From the NCBI RefSeq assembly GCF_042660705.1, contig NZ_JBHSUQ010000001.1: a DNA stretch of 64,000 nucleotides. One strand, written 5' to 3'. Shown one piece after another: positions 43,554 through 51,571 of this stretch. Below the pieces are notes generated by a model. That model was not told the origin of the DNA. It made no database searches and worked only from the letters and a program-made list of their open reading frames with translations. The first letter of the stretch is position 1. Each line of letters starts with the position of its first letter. This DNA is from Undibacterium_A arcticum (GTDB lineage: Bacteria > Pseudomonadota > Gammaproteobacteria > Burkholderiales > Burkholderiaceae_D). Made by a program: the position numbers and the translations under genes.

Positions 43554-43836
43554 TGCTTCCTTTTGACGCGCATCCGGTCTGGTCGGTATGGGCGTGCGAG
43601 GACCCGTTAAAAAACACGCGCAGATTCAAGTATGAAGGGCAACTTTGATCAACCGGTTGGAGCGTGAGGTGCACTTGCATTCGCGTCTTTTGAACGGTCA
43701 GTCGAGAACGTTGCAACAGAACCAGAGCCGGGCCTCTCGACGGCTTCGGCAACCTCATCGAAACGGCGATATGAGCACGCCTGAGGAATGGTTTCGTGCT
43801 TAAATAGATCGATGCACGCCAATAAGGAGCTTCGCC
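43554..43836. other. Short non-coding gap before the cupin gene
   Basis: No gene supported. An open frame on the minus strand here overlaps the cupin gene and lacks any family trait. Confidence 0.3.
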
Positions 43837-44262
43837 ATGTCGGACTCTCCCCTCTCCAAGTTTTCGCACGTCCGGCCGCAAGATACGCAATACTTGGGCA
43901 ACGGCCTGCGTGATTTCTTCCTCTACAAAGATCTCGGCATCGCTGCGGCCACCGGCGGCCGGGTTCTCGCGCAACTCGTCAAGGCAAACATTGCGCCGAA
44001 GCAAGGCACCGGTTGGCACCGTCACGAGGCGGACTTCCATATCGTGTTCATGCTGAAAGGGTGGGCGCGTTTCATGTACGAGGACAAGGAAACCCTGGTC
44101 GCCGCCGGCGACTGCGTTCACCAGAGGCCGGGGATCAAGCACTATCTGTTCGACTATTCCGAAGACATGGAATACTTGGAAATCGTGAGCCCTGTGGACT
44201 TCAAGACGATACCGGTCGACGCCGTCTGCGAGGTGCCTGCGGTGATGATGCCCTGGAATTAG
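43837..44262 (+). CDS. Cupin-domain protein
   Basis: 141 residues, starting at an ATG with AAGGAG seven to twelve bases upstream (AATAAGGAGCTTCGCC). Cupin motif 1 is GTGWHRHEADFHIVFMLKGW (about residues 55-74, metal ligands in HRHEADFH) and motif 2 is DCVHQRPGIKHYLFDYSEDM (about 92-111). Single-domain cupins of this kind bind a metal and range from sugar epimerases to dioxygenases; nothing here fixes the reaction. Followed by a strong terminator within a repeat element. Confidence 0.75.
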   Translation: MSDSPLSKFSHVRPQDTQYLGNGLRDFFLYKDLGIAAATGGRVLAQLVKANIAPKQGTGWHRHEADFHIVFMLKGWARFMYEDKETLVAAGDCVHQRPGIKHYLFDYSEDMEYLEIVSPVDFKTIPVDAVCEVPAVMMPWN

Positions 44263-44305
44263 GCGGACGCTGCCTCGTCGCCATCCGGAGGCGAAGAATA
44301 AATGC

Positions 44306-44372
44306 TTCGCTCCAGTGACGGAAATTTAAAAAGGACCCTCGGGTCCTTTTTGTTTTTGTGGTGTCGGCTTGC
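44306..44372. repeat. Intergenic repeat copy 1 with terminator
   Basis: Pattern TTCGCTCC-A-GTGACGGAA, then hairpin AAAAAGGACCC / GGGTCCTTTTT (44328-44351) and TTTTTGTGGTGTCGGCTTGC. About 85 percent identical, by eye, to 44971-45032. The hairpin with T-run ends the cupin transcript. Confidence 0.65.
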
Positions 44373-44436
44373 TACTTTCCCATGTTAAATTGGCGCTTGG
44401 CAATTTATAAACAAGCTAGGCACTTCAGGAGCAGCC

Positions 44437-44856
44437 ATGCCTCTCGTCACGATTACCGTCCGCAAACCGAAGCCGAGCCGGTTCAAAACCACCGTGCTCG
44501 ACGCTGTACATGCCGCGCTGGTCTCCTCCGGCGTCCCGCTCACAGACAAGTTCCAGCGGGTCATCGAGCTTGACGCCGATGACTTCTGCTTCGACCCGAG
44601 CTACCCTGATCTAAAGACAGAGCGCACCAATGACTTCGTTCTCATTGAAATACTTTGGTCAGTAGGCCGCAGCGTCAAAGTGAAGAAGAAGTTCCTCGAA
44701 GCACTCATGAAAATTCTGGCTGATGCCGGCTTCGACACAGAGCACGTCATGGTCTGCTTCAAGGAAACATCGTGGGAAACTGGTCATTCGGCGGTGGCCG
44801 CCTCCTTCACACGTGACCTGCCTGACCTGCCAATAAATAGGCCTAACCCATTCTAA
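44437..44856 (+). CDS. Tautomerase-superfamily protein
   Basis: 139 residues. After Met removal the N-terminus is Pro (MPLVTITVRKPKPSRFKTTV), the catalytic base of 4-oxalocrotonate tautomerase-type enzymes; further family traits are HAALVSSGVPLTDKFQRVIE and ILWSVGRSVKVKKKFLEALM with conserved basic residues. The length is about that of the longer tautomerase proteins with two beta-alpha-beta units. Substrate unknown. The gene is enclosed by two copies of a terminator-bearing repeat, so it looks like an inserted or duplicated cassette. Confidence 0.75.
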   Translation: MPLVTITVRKPKPSRFKTTVLDAVHAALVSSGVPLTDKFQRVIELDADDFCFDPSYPDLKTERTNDFVLIEILWSVGRSVKVKKKFLEALMKILADAGFDTEHVMVCFKETSWETGHSAVAASFTRDLPDLPINRPNPF

Positions 44857-44970
44857 ACGGATTCCCAGAAGGCATAAAAACTGATCGATAGAGTTGCTGT
44901 GAGGGATAGGTGTTATCCATGCAGTTCGTTGCCTGCATCGACATGATCATCAGGTTAAGAGGAAAAATAA

Positions 44971-45032
44971 TTCGCTCCGGTGACGGAACACAAAAGGACC
45001 TTCGGGTCCTTTTCTGTTTGTGGTGTCTGTTT
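44971..45032. repeat. Intergenic repeat copy 2 with terminator
   Basis: Same organisation as 44306-44372: TTCGCTCC-G-GTGACGGAA, hairpin AAAAGGACC / GGTCCTTTT with TTCG loop (44992-45013), then TGTTTGTGGTGTCTGTTTGC. It lies 114 bases after the tautomerase stop and can terminate that transcript. Confidence 0.65.
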
Positions 45033-45199
45033 GCCATTGTCCGCGCCAGTTATCCACACAATATGTGGGTAATTTCAGATGCTACATTCGCGGTAACAAC
45101 ATTAAAGAGACGGCGAGCAAATTCAGCCGTTACAATACGTTAACACTGATTGTCCGCACCATACGTAGGAGCTGAGTACGACCGGCAATTGCAATTGTT

Positions 45200-46063
45200 A
45201 TGAAACCTATCAAATACAGAAAAATGACTGGCATGGGCGGCGCTGTTGCCTTGGCATGGCTGACTTTTACCACCATAGTCGCTATAGGCCAACGTCAGCT
45301 GATTTTCAAGCCAATGCGCGCCAAAGAAGTCGAGCGTCCGCGTAGCGCCGGACATCGGACCCGACCTGTCGTGTTGCGCAGCACCGATGGCACACGACTC
45401 TCAGGATGGTTGTTGACGCCGCGCACGCCCGGCCCCCATCCAGCCGTAGTGTATTTCGGAGGTCGTTCGGAGGAAGTTTCCTGGGTGGCGCGTGATGCGT
45501 GGCGCATGTTTCCCAACATGACAGTTCTTGCAATTAATTACCGAGGCTATGGCGACTCGGAAGGTATTCCGGGCGAGCGTCAAATGGTGGAAGACGCTCA
45601 CATGCTTTTTGACTGGTTAGCCAAGCACCGCCATATCACTGCGGGACAAATCGCCGTAGTCGGACGCAGTCTTGGCTCGGGCGTGGCAGTACAGATTGCT
45701 GTAAGCCGGCCAGTGGCAGCCGTTGTATTGATTACGCCTTACGACTCGCTGCTGGCTCTTGCCAAGCGTCGCTTCCCGTCCGTACCAGGTTTCGTTCTCC
45801 AGCATCGGTTCGACTCAGTCAAACATGCGCCATTGTTATCCGCCCCGACCTTTATCATTCGCGCAGCCACGGATGACGTGGTGCCCGCCTCGCACACCGA
45901 CTTGTTGGTAGCCACCTTGACGACGCCTCCACAGGACGAAACCATCCTTGGCTCCGACCATGGCAACATCCCCTACCTCGAAGCAACCCAGCAACGCATT
46001 GCCGACTTCCTCACGGTTAAATTCGGCGAAGTGGCCGCGAGGCTCACTACCAGCACGCTTTAA
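45200..46063 (+). CDS. Membrane-anchored alpha/beta-hydrolase
   Basis: 287 residues. One N-terminal membrane helix (GGAVALAWLTFTTIVAIGQR, about 12-31), then a hydrolase of the ABHD13/BEM46-like group: GTRLSGWLLTPRTPGPHPAV, oxyanion region VYFGGRSEEVSW, INYRGYGDSEGIPGE (about 114-128), nucleophile elbow GRSLGSGVAV (Ser at about 160), Asp in IIRAATDDVVPA (about 231) and His in LGSDHGNIPY (about 258). Substrate unknown; many relatives are periplasm-facing esterases or peptidases. Single gene, start overlapping no other. Confidence 0.8.
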   Translation: MKPIKYRKMTGMGGAVALAWLTFTTIVAIGQRQLIFKPMRAKEVERPRSAGHRTRPVVLRSTDGTRLSGWLLTPRTPGPHPAVVYFGGRSEEVSWVARDAWRMFPNMTVLAINYRGYGDSEGIPGERQMVEDAHMLFDWLAKHRHITAGQIAVVGRSLGSGVAVQIAVSRPVAAVVLITPYDSLLALAKRRFPSVPGFVLQHRFDSVKHAPLLSAPTFIIRAATDDVVPASHTDLLVATLTTPPQDETILGSDHGNIPYLEATQQRIADFLTVKFGEVAARLTTSTL

Positions 46064-46162
46064 TCATCAGTCGAACGAACCGACACCGGCAAGTCTGTGC
46101 CCGCACAAATCAATCGGCATGGTGCGCCAGATTCGCGCATGTTTTTCCATAATATTCGAATT

Positions 46163-46714
46163 TTAGTAACCGTATTTCTTGCCAACTACGTCGCCCAAGT
46201 AACCGCCGCCAACTGCAGCCGCGATGGTCGCAAGCGTGCGTCCGTTTCCGCCGCCAACTTGGTTGCCAAGTAGGCCGCCAAGCACGGCGCCGGTCGCAAT
46301 GCCCACCGTACTATGTTGCGCGGCTGGCGGCTGAATTGGTTGCTGGATTGGTTGTGGCACGGGCTGCGGATACGGCTGACTATCATTCGAAGAGGCTTGC
46401 GCGTATTGTGTGGACGGCGCAGCTTGGGAATAAACCGTGGCCGCATGATGCGTGACATGTTTGTGATGCACAACCGGGGTCACCACAGCCGGGGCCTGCG
46501 CAGCGTACTGGTAAGGCGTTGCGGCAACTGCCGGAACGTTGGCTGTTGCCGCAACAGCAGTCGGTGCAGCAGATGCCATCGGTGCGACGGTGCTGTGCGA
46601 ATTCGGCAGCACGCCAATGATTGCGGCTGCACCAACCAAGCTGACCAGCATGACTGACGCTGCAGCACCTGCCATCAAAGGGTGGATGCGATTCGACGTT
46701 TGATTCATTTCCAT
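46163..46714 (-). CDS. Glycine-zipper 2TM-domain protein
   Basis: 183 residues from ATG 46714, chosen for GGAG 6 bases upstream and because a longer frame from 46930 would leave only 16 bases to the divergent gene. N-terminal helix IHPLMAGAAASVMLVSLVGA AAI (about 10-32) anchors it; a long Ala/Pro/Gln linker (QPVPQPIQQPIQPPAAQ) with His clusters follows; the C-terminus has the glycine zipper IATGAVLGGLLGNQVGGGNG and IAAAVGGGYLGDVVGKKYG. Likely an envelope protein related to the SlyB/17 kDa antigen type. Function not established. Confidence 0.7.
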   Translation of the reverse strand: MEMNQTSNRIHPLMAGAAASVMLVSLVGAAAIIGVLPNSHSTVAPMASAAPTAVAATANVPAVAATPYQYAAQAPAVVTPVVHHKHVTHHAATVYSQAAPSTQYAQASSNDSQPYPQPVPQPIQQPIQPPAAQHSTVGIATGAVLGGLLGNQVGGGNGRTLATIAAAVGGGYLGDVVGKKYGY

Positions 46715-46946
46715 TTTTTGCTCCGAGTTGCCGCCGTCAATGTGGCGTATGGAGAGATTAACGTCCGATCCATCGACCCGCCCGTACGAAAGCTGTATCA
46801 AGCGTAAGTAGTTGTAACTCAACTCATCTATCAGGCTAGGCTCTCTTTTTTGTAACGTCGTCAAAACGTCGTCAACCATTCGTTGTGCTTCTGGCGTTAA
46901 TGGATGTCCGGCAGACATCGTCGTCATCATTTCTTAAAGGAAAACC

Positions 46947-47198
46947 ATGAAATCGAAAATCGTTACTGTAATGCTATGCGCAGTCGCACTGGCTGGCGCG
47001 TCTGGATTGGCCAATGCTAAAGGCTGTTTGAAAGGTGCAGCGGTAGGTGCGGTTGGCGGGCATTACGCCGGCCATCATGCTGTGGCTGGCGCGGTTGGTG
47101 GTTGTGTCGTGGGGCGACACCTCGCCAACAAAAAAGCTGCCGAACAGAAAGTGCAAGCAGCTACGGTTTCCGCTGCGACTCCTGCGCCGGCCAAGTAA
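46947..47198 (+). CDS. Small secreted glycine-zipper protein
   Basis: 83 residues, ATG 46947 after AAAGGA. Signal peptide MKSKIVTVMLCAVALAGASG with cleavage near LANAKG. The mature part is a compact glycine-zipper (GAAVGAVGGHYAGHHAVAGA VGG) followed by a Lys/Ala tail. It is divergent from another glycine-zipper gene. Small periplasmic proteins like this are common in Oxalobacteraceae; function unknown. A 12-base tandem repeat begins right after the stop. Confidence 0.65.
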   Translation: MKSKIVTVMLCAVALAGASGLANAKGCLKGAAVGAVGGHYAGHHAVAGAVGGCVVGRHLANKKAAEQKVQAATVSAATPAPAK

Positions 47199-47200
47199 TT

Positions 47201-47246
47201 GGCCGTTCAATAGGCCATTCAATAGGCCGTTCAATAGGCCGATTCA
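47201..47246. repeat. 12-base tandem repeat after the glycine-zipper gene
   Basis: Three units GGCCGTTCAATA, GGCCATTCAATA, GGCCGTTCAATA (47201-47236) and a partial fourth, starting two bases after the stop codon. Copy number may vary between strains. Confidence 0.75.
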
Positions 47247-47342
47247 TGGTGCTCACGGTTATCACCAGTTCGCAGCCTTACGGCCGCGGACTTTCCATTG
47301 CTTCATTGACCGTGCTGCTCAATGTTCAATCCTTTTTTATTC

Positions 47343-47953
47343 TCAATAGGCGACCGTGAAGCGCTGGCGGACGTGTTGCGGGTGCTCAAGTTCGTCGAGC
47401 ATGGCGACAGCGTAGTCTTCCATCGAGATACGACTTTGACCGCTGTCATCTGACAGCAACTGGTCCTGGCCAACGCGGAACTTGCCGGTACGCTCGCCCG
47501 GCGTAAACATTGCAGGAGGGGATAGGAAGGTCCAGTCGAGCTCCGTTTCGGAGCGCAGGTCATCGAGGAATTGCTTGCCCGGGACGGCTTCCACCTTGTA
47601 CGCATCGGGGAAAGTCGGGCTGTCCAGCAGGAGAGTTCCCGGAGCGACTTCCAGGCTCGCAGCACCCCCTACGACAAGCAAGCGCTTCACGCCGGATGCT
47701 TTGACAGCCTGTAGCAGTGGGGCCGCCTTTAGCACTTGAAACGTGGCCGCGCTGATAACAGCGTCGTGACCGCGCAGACACGGGGTCAGCTGTTCCGGTT
47801 GCGTGGCATCAGTTTGTGCACAGTCACGCCTTCAGGCACATCGGCTTTTTCTGGTGAACGGACAAAGCCCGTGACACTGTGACCGCGGCGAAGGGCTTCT
47901 GCGGCAATGCGCGAGCCGGCGCGTCCAGTGACTCCAATAATCGCGATCTTCAT
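47343..47953 (-). pseudogene. NAD(P)-binding NmrA-like epimerase/reductase, one-base frameshift
   Basis: From ATG 47953: MKIAIIGVTGRAGSRIAAEA (dinucleotide site GxxGxxG), then GHSVTGFVRSPEKADVPEGV. The frame is lost at 47809-47811; one added C (plus strand) continues it as LDATQPEQLTPCLRGHDAVI, SAATFQVLKAAPLLQAVKAS, GVKRLLVVGGAASLEV and ISMEDYAVAMLDELEHPQHV to 47343, 203 codons in all. Short-chain flavin reductase/NmrA-like proteins of this size often act in stress response; substrate unknown. No neighbours in the same transcript. Confidence 0.75.
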
Positions 47954-48091
47954 GAGTACTTCCCTTCTATAGTGACACCACATCAGCGCATGTATCGCAT
48001 AGATCACACGCGGCAGGGGAAATGACTTGGGTCCAGTGCCAGCTCGTTCCGGTACGGTCCACAGTGGCTTGTTGAAATTTGAATAATTGTA

Positions 48092-48127
48092 AAAGCCCGC
48101 CTTCTTTGCAATGAGAGTGCGGGCTTT
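48092..48127 (-). terminator. Terminator hairpin downstream of hsp20
   Basis: AAAGCCCGC (48092-48100) pairs with GCGGGCTTT (48119-48127). Read on the minus strand it ends in TTTT and lies about 80 bases after the hsp20 stop. Confidence 0.55.
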
Positions 48128-48205
48128 GGTTGTCTGTTGCGCCGTGTGTCGCAAAAGGCGTGCCCCGATATGCAACCGGGGCTGTCTCGGAACGCTCAAA
48201 TTGGC

Positions 48206-48655
48206 TTAATGAATGGCAATTTGTTTGCCACCCGTTTCCGGTTTTTTCGGCAGTAACAATTCGAGCACGCCGTCCTGATACTTCGCTTCTGCGCGGGCGT
48301 CATCGACTTCCTGGGCCAGCGTAAAAGTACGTTGCTGTTGTCCGTAATAACGTTCACTTCGCACCACGGTCCCGTTCTGTTTATCCTCTTTTAGTTCCTT
48401 CACCTCTGCACTAATGGAAACTTGATTGCCATTAATGGAGACCTTGATGTCATCCTTTTTGACGCCAGGCATTTCTGCTTTCACCATATAAGCGTCGTCT
48501 GTTTCGGAAACATCCATCCGAATTCTCTGTTGCGATTCAAGGTTACGCAACGTCGGGAACATACCAAAATCCTTAAACAAGTCTTCAATATTATGAAATG
48601 GTTCGGCGCGCGCGATGTCGCCGAATGGATCGAACCGCATTAAATTACTAGCCAT
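48206..48655 (-). CDS. Small heat-shock protein, Hsp20/alpha-crystallin family
   Basis: 149 residues from ATG 48655, preceded by AGGAGG at 6 bases; an ATG three bases upstream is the alternative. N-terminus MASNLMRFDPFGDIARAEPF, alpha-crystallin domain about residues 42-135 (RIRMDVSETDDAYMVKAEMP, GVKKDDIKVSINGNQVSISA, RTFTLAQEVDDARAEAKYQD, GVLELLLPKK), and a C-terminal IxI-type end (KQIAIH). An ATP-independent chaperone holding unfolded proteins. Single gene. A heat-shock promoter could not be assigned with confidence. Confidence 0.92.
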   Translation of the reverse strand: MASNLMRFDPFGDIARAEPFHNIEDLFKDFGMFPTLRNLESQQRIRMDVSETDDAYMVKAEMPGVKKDDIKVSINGNQVSISAEVKELKEDKQNGTVVRSERYYGQQQRTFTLAQEVDDARAEAKYQDGVLELLLPKKPETGGKQIAIH

Positions 48656-48989
48656 CATCAACCTCCTTTCGTTACCGGAGATGATCAGAAATTTGCTGAG
48701 ACAATCCTTTCCAGCTAGGAAATCATTGCTGCATTTTCCCAATGGAATGAACGATGCATCACAGTTTCGTGGACACCTCCCATCCCATATTAAATAATAC
48801 AACCATCTTCTCGTCCGTGCATGATGCTTATCAAAGTAGCCGATACCGAACTCGTGAATTATTCAGACGGCAGGGTGAGGTACTATTTACATGTCATCAA
48901 CACGAGTGCGCGTACCACCCTGCTTCGACTGCAATGCCCGGCTGCAGGATGCACATCGACGTACCACCAGATAGGGAGCGTAGCGCAGC
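48656..48989. other. Divergent intergenic region
   Basis: Contains the promoters of hsp20 (minus) and of the CoA-transferase gene (plus). No further gene is supported; a short frame from 48821 overlaps the next gene start. Confidence 0.4.
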
Positions 48990-50285
48990 ATGTCAGTCCT
49001 GGACCTCTACCAACAAAAGCGGGCCACCGCAGAAGACGCGATCGGCCATGTACAAAACGGCGACTTCATCATTGTTCCAACCGGTGTCGGCGAGCCGCCG
49101 ACTCTGCTGACAGCGCTGTCGGAACAGCGGCGCCGCTTCCATGATGTGAAGGTGGCGCAGATTCTGCCGATGCGCAAATATGGCTACATCGACCCGGATA
49201 CGGTCGACCATGTGCGCCATGTCGCATTTTTCTTTGGCGCTGCCTCGCGCGCCGGCGGCCAGAACGGCTGGATCGATTTCATCCCGAGCTATTTCTCGGA
49301 AATGCCAAGCATGATCGAGCGTGGCCAGATTCCGGCCGACGTCGTGTTTTCGATGGCGTCGACGATGGATTCGTACGGCTATTTTTCGCTCAGCCTGGGT
49401 GCCGATTACACGATGGCAGCGGTCGCCAACGCGCGCGCGGTGGTGCTCGAAGTGAACCCGAACGTGCCGTTCGCCAACGGCAATTGCCATGTGCATATTT
49501 CGCAAGTGACGGCGCTAGTCGAAAGCAGCGAGCCGGTGCTGGAGGTGGGCTTGCCGACAATCGGCCCGGTGCAGGTAGCGATCGGCAAATATGTCGCCGA
49601 CATGATCGAGGACGGCTCGACGCTGCAGATCGGCTACGGCGGCATCCCGGATGCGGTGGTGATGCAACTGACCAGCAAGCACGACCTGGGCATCCATACC
49701 GAGATGATCGGCGATGGCATCCTGACGCTGGTCGACAGCGGCGCCGTCACCAACCGCAAAAAGACCTATATGCCGGGGAAAATGATCGCCACTTTTGCGC
49801 TCGGCTCGAAAAAACTGTACCAGTTCATGGAACGCAACCCGGCCCTCGAAATACACCCGGTCGACTTTACCAACGACCCCTATCTGGCGGCGAAAAATGA
49901 CAAGCTGGTGGCGATCAATGCCACGCTGCAGATCGATCTGCTCGGCCAGTGCGGCTCCGAAAGCCTCGGCTACCTGCCGTATTCTGGCACCGGCGGCCAG
50001 GTCGATTTCGTGCGCGCCGCCAACCGTTCGCGCGGCGGCAAAGCGTTCATCGTGCTGCCGTCGACCTGCAAGGACGACAGCATTACGCGCATCGTACCGA
50101 CGCTCACGCCCGGCACCCACATGAGCACCAGCAAGAACGACATCAACTACGCCGTCACCGAATTCGGTGTCGCGCAGCTGCGCGGAAAGACGGCGAAACA
50201 GCGCGCCCAGGAACTGATCGCGATTGCCCATCCGGATTTCCGTGCCGAACTGACCGCAGCGGCCAGACAGATGCACCTGCTGTAA
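48990..50285 (+). CDS. Acetyl-CoA hydrolase/4-hydroxybutyrate CoA-transferase family protein
   Basis: 431 residues, ATG 48990 with GGGAG upstream. Family I-like CoA-transferase of the Cat1/AbfT group: GDFIIVPTGVGEPPTLLTAL, GYGGIPDAVVMQLTSKHDLG, the long TEMIGDGILTLVDSGAVTNR block, DLLGQCGSESLGYLPYSGTG with the catalytic Glu in GSES (about residue 312), and THMSTSKNDINYAVTEFGVA near the end. It transfers CoA between acetyl-CoA and a short acid such as 4-hydroxybutyrate, propionate or succinate; the acid cannot be fixed from sequence. Intact and single. Confidence 0.85.
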   Translation: MSVLDLYQQKRATAEDAIGHVQNGDFIIVPTGVGEPPTLLTALSEQRRRFHDVKVAQILPMRKYGYIDPDTVDHVRHVAFFFGAASRAGGQNGWIDFIPSYFSEMPSMIERGQIPADVVFSMASTMDSYGYFSLSLGADYTMAAVANARAVVLEVNPNVPFANGNCHVHISQVTALVESSEPVLEVGLPTIGPVQVAIGKYVADMIEDGSTLQIGYGGIPDAVVMQLTSKHDLGIHTEMIGDGILTLVDSGAVTNRKKTYMPGKMIATFALGSKKLYQFMERNPALEIHPVDFTNDPYLAAKNDKLVAINATLQIDLLGQCGSESLGYLPYSGTGGQVDFVRAANRSRGGKAFIVLPSTCKDDSITRIVPTLTPGTHMSTSKNDINYAVTEFGVAQLRGKTAKQRAQELIAIAHPDFRAELTAAARQMHLL

Positions 50286-50311
50286 GCGCTGGCGCCGCGG
50301 CGCCTGCAAGC

Positions 50312-50433
50312 TCAGGTGCGGAACTTGCGCAACCCGTGCAGATTCTGGATGTGGATGCCGCCGTCATCGAGTTTCAGCAAGCCTTCCAGCTCCGGCACCT
50401 GTAGCGCCTGCTTGGTACGCTGGTGCGCGGTGC
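50312..50433 (-). pseudogene. C-terminal remnant of a Crp/Fnr-like regulator
   Basis: About 40 codons ending at TGA 50312-50314 read GTAHQRTKQALQVPELEGLL, then KLDDGGIHIQNLHGLRKF. The end resembles the wing of a Crp/Fnr helix-turn-helix (L-K-L-x-x-G-I-H-I-x-x-L-x-x-L). No start or sensor domain is present. Low-confidence remnant in the gap between the CoA-transferase and the binding-protein gene. Confidence 0.3.
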
Positions 50434-50474
50434 CGGACCGCAAGCGTAGGGTGCGCCGTGCGCACCCAACTCGC

Positions 50475-51215
50475 TCAATCCCGCACGTATTTGCTTTTCA
50501 GTTTATCCATCTGCCCGGACGCCCGCACTTGTTCAAACGCCTGATTCAGCTTGCCGGTCAGCGCCGCATCGCTTTGCTTATTCAAGCCGAAATAGTAGGC
50601 ATGACTATTGTCGAGCAGCAGTACCGGCTCCAGTTCGGTGACGGAATGACCGTTCTGTTTCGCCAGAAAATACGCCGACCAGTCGAGTGCCACGATCAGA
50701 TCGACGCGGTTCAGGAACAGCTTCTTGACATTGGACTCGTCGGTCGGCGCGAGATCCAGGCTTTCTTCTGGATTAAATCCCTGTTTGATCAATTGCTGGG
50801 TAGCGGCCATCTCGCGGACCGCGCCGATCCGGTACTTGCGGGCATCCGACAAGGTGCTGACTTCAACGTCCTTGCGTGCGCGCAGCTTGAACAGGAAAAT
50901 CTGCCGCTTGCTGATCGGGCCGATCCAGTCGAACAAGGGTTCGCGCTCGGCGGTCCTGACGATCGAATAAATGATGGTGTTCGGTTGCGTCTGCGCGGTC
51001 TGGTAGGCGCGGGCCCAGGGCAGTATGCTGATCGGCGCGCTCAGACCGGCGGTTTGCAGTACCGCCTGCAGCAACTCGGTCGAGTACCCGGTCACCACGC
51101 CTTGTTCTTCATAGTTCAATGGTGGCAGCATTTCCGTGACGGCGGTCAGCTCCGTCGCATGGACGAAACCGCTGAACAGAAGTGCACAAATTCCAAGTAA
51201 GTAGCGACTTTTCAT
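50475..51215 (-). CDS. Periplasmic solute-binding protein, family 3 type
   Basis: 246 residues from ATG 51215. Signal peptide MKSRYLLGICALLFSGFVHA, then ELTAVTEMLPPLNYEEQGVV, GYSTELLQAVLQTAGLSAPI and ILPWARAYQTAQTQPNTIIY, the usual start of the SBP-bac-3 fold; IGAVREMAATQQLI and VDLIVALDWSAYFLAKQNGH follow, and it ends in KLKSKYVRD. No permease or ATPase gene is beside it, so it may be an orphan binding protein or act with a sensor. Ligand unknown, perhaps an amino acid or polyamine. Confidence 0.78.
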   Translation of the reverse strand: MKSRYLLGICALLFSGFVHATELTAVTEMLPPLNYEEQGVVTGYSTELLQAVLQTAGLSAPISILPWARAYQTAQTQPNTIIYSIVRTAEREPLFDWIGPISKRQIFLFKLRARKDVEVSTLSDARKYRIGAVREMAATQQLIKQGFNPEESLDLAPTDESNVKKLFLNRVDLIVALDWSAYFLAKQNGHSVTELEPVLLLDNSHAYYFGLNKQSDAALTGKLNQAFEQVRASGQMDKLKSKYVRD

Positions 51216-51571
51216 ATGCGCTGGATAGAACTGTTTGCTTGCTGGCCGCAAATGTTCAGCATAGGAATGATAATCCGACCCGGCAAATCAGATGAACACT
51301 ATCCGGGTGCGGGGAAGGCATGAGTACGAGCGGCAACTGCGTAATATGCGCCTGACGCGTTGCTTTATTTTCGCATACGAATCGAGGGAGCACACGCGGC
51401 ACGCGCGACATCGCTGATCGGAATGCGCAGGTGAGGGCCGTTGGCAAAGCGCGCCGCAAAATCGACTCGGCTCTCGCAGCGCGCACGCCGGAGACCGGGA
51501 CGAAAGAAGCCGGGCACAGCCGCAGCCGCCTCGTGGGCGGTGCCATCCGTGACCGGCAGCAATAATGGAGA
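51216..51571. other. Intergenic stretch, possible decayed coding DNA
   Basis: A 65-codon minus-strand frame (51365-51562) has protein-like composition (GFFRPGLRRARCESRVDFAA, NGPHLRIPISDVARAA), but no start site, family or continuation. Treated as unexplained sequence. Confidence 0.25.

Noticed and set aside
46715..46930. N-terminal extension of the glycine-zipper protein to ATG 46930
   Set aside because: It would leave 16 bases to the divergent start and remove room for both promoters, whereas ATG 46714 has a good GGAG site and starts directly before the membrane helix.
48754..49110. 118-codon plus-strand frame upstream of the CoA-transferase
   Set aside because: Overlaps the true start of the CoA-transferase in another frame, with no family trait.
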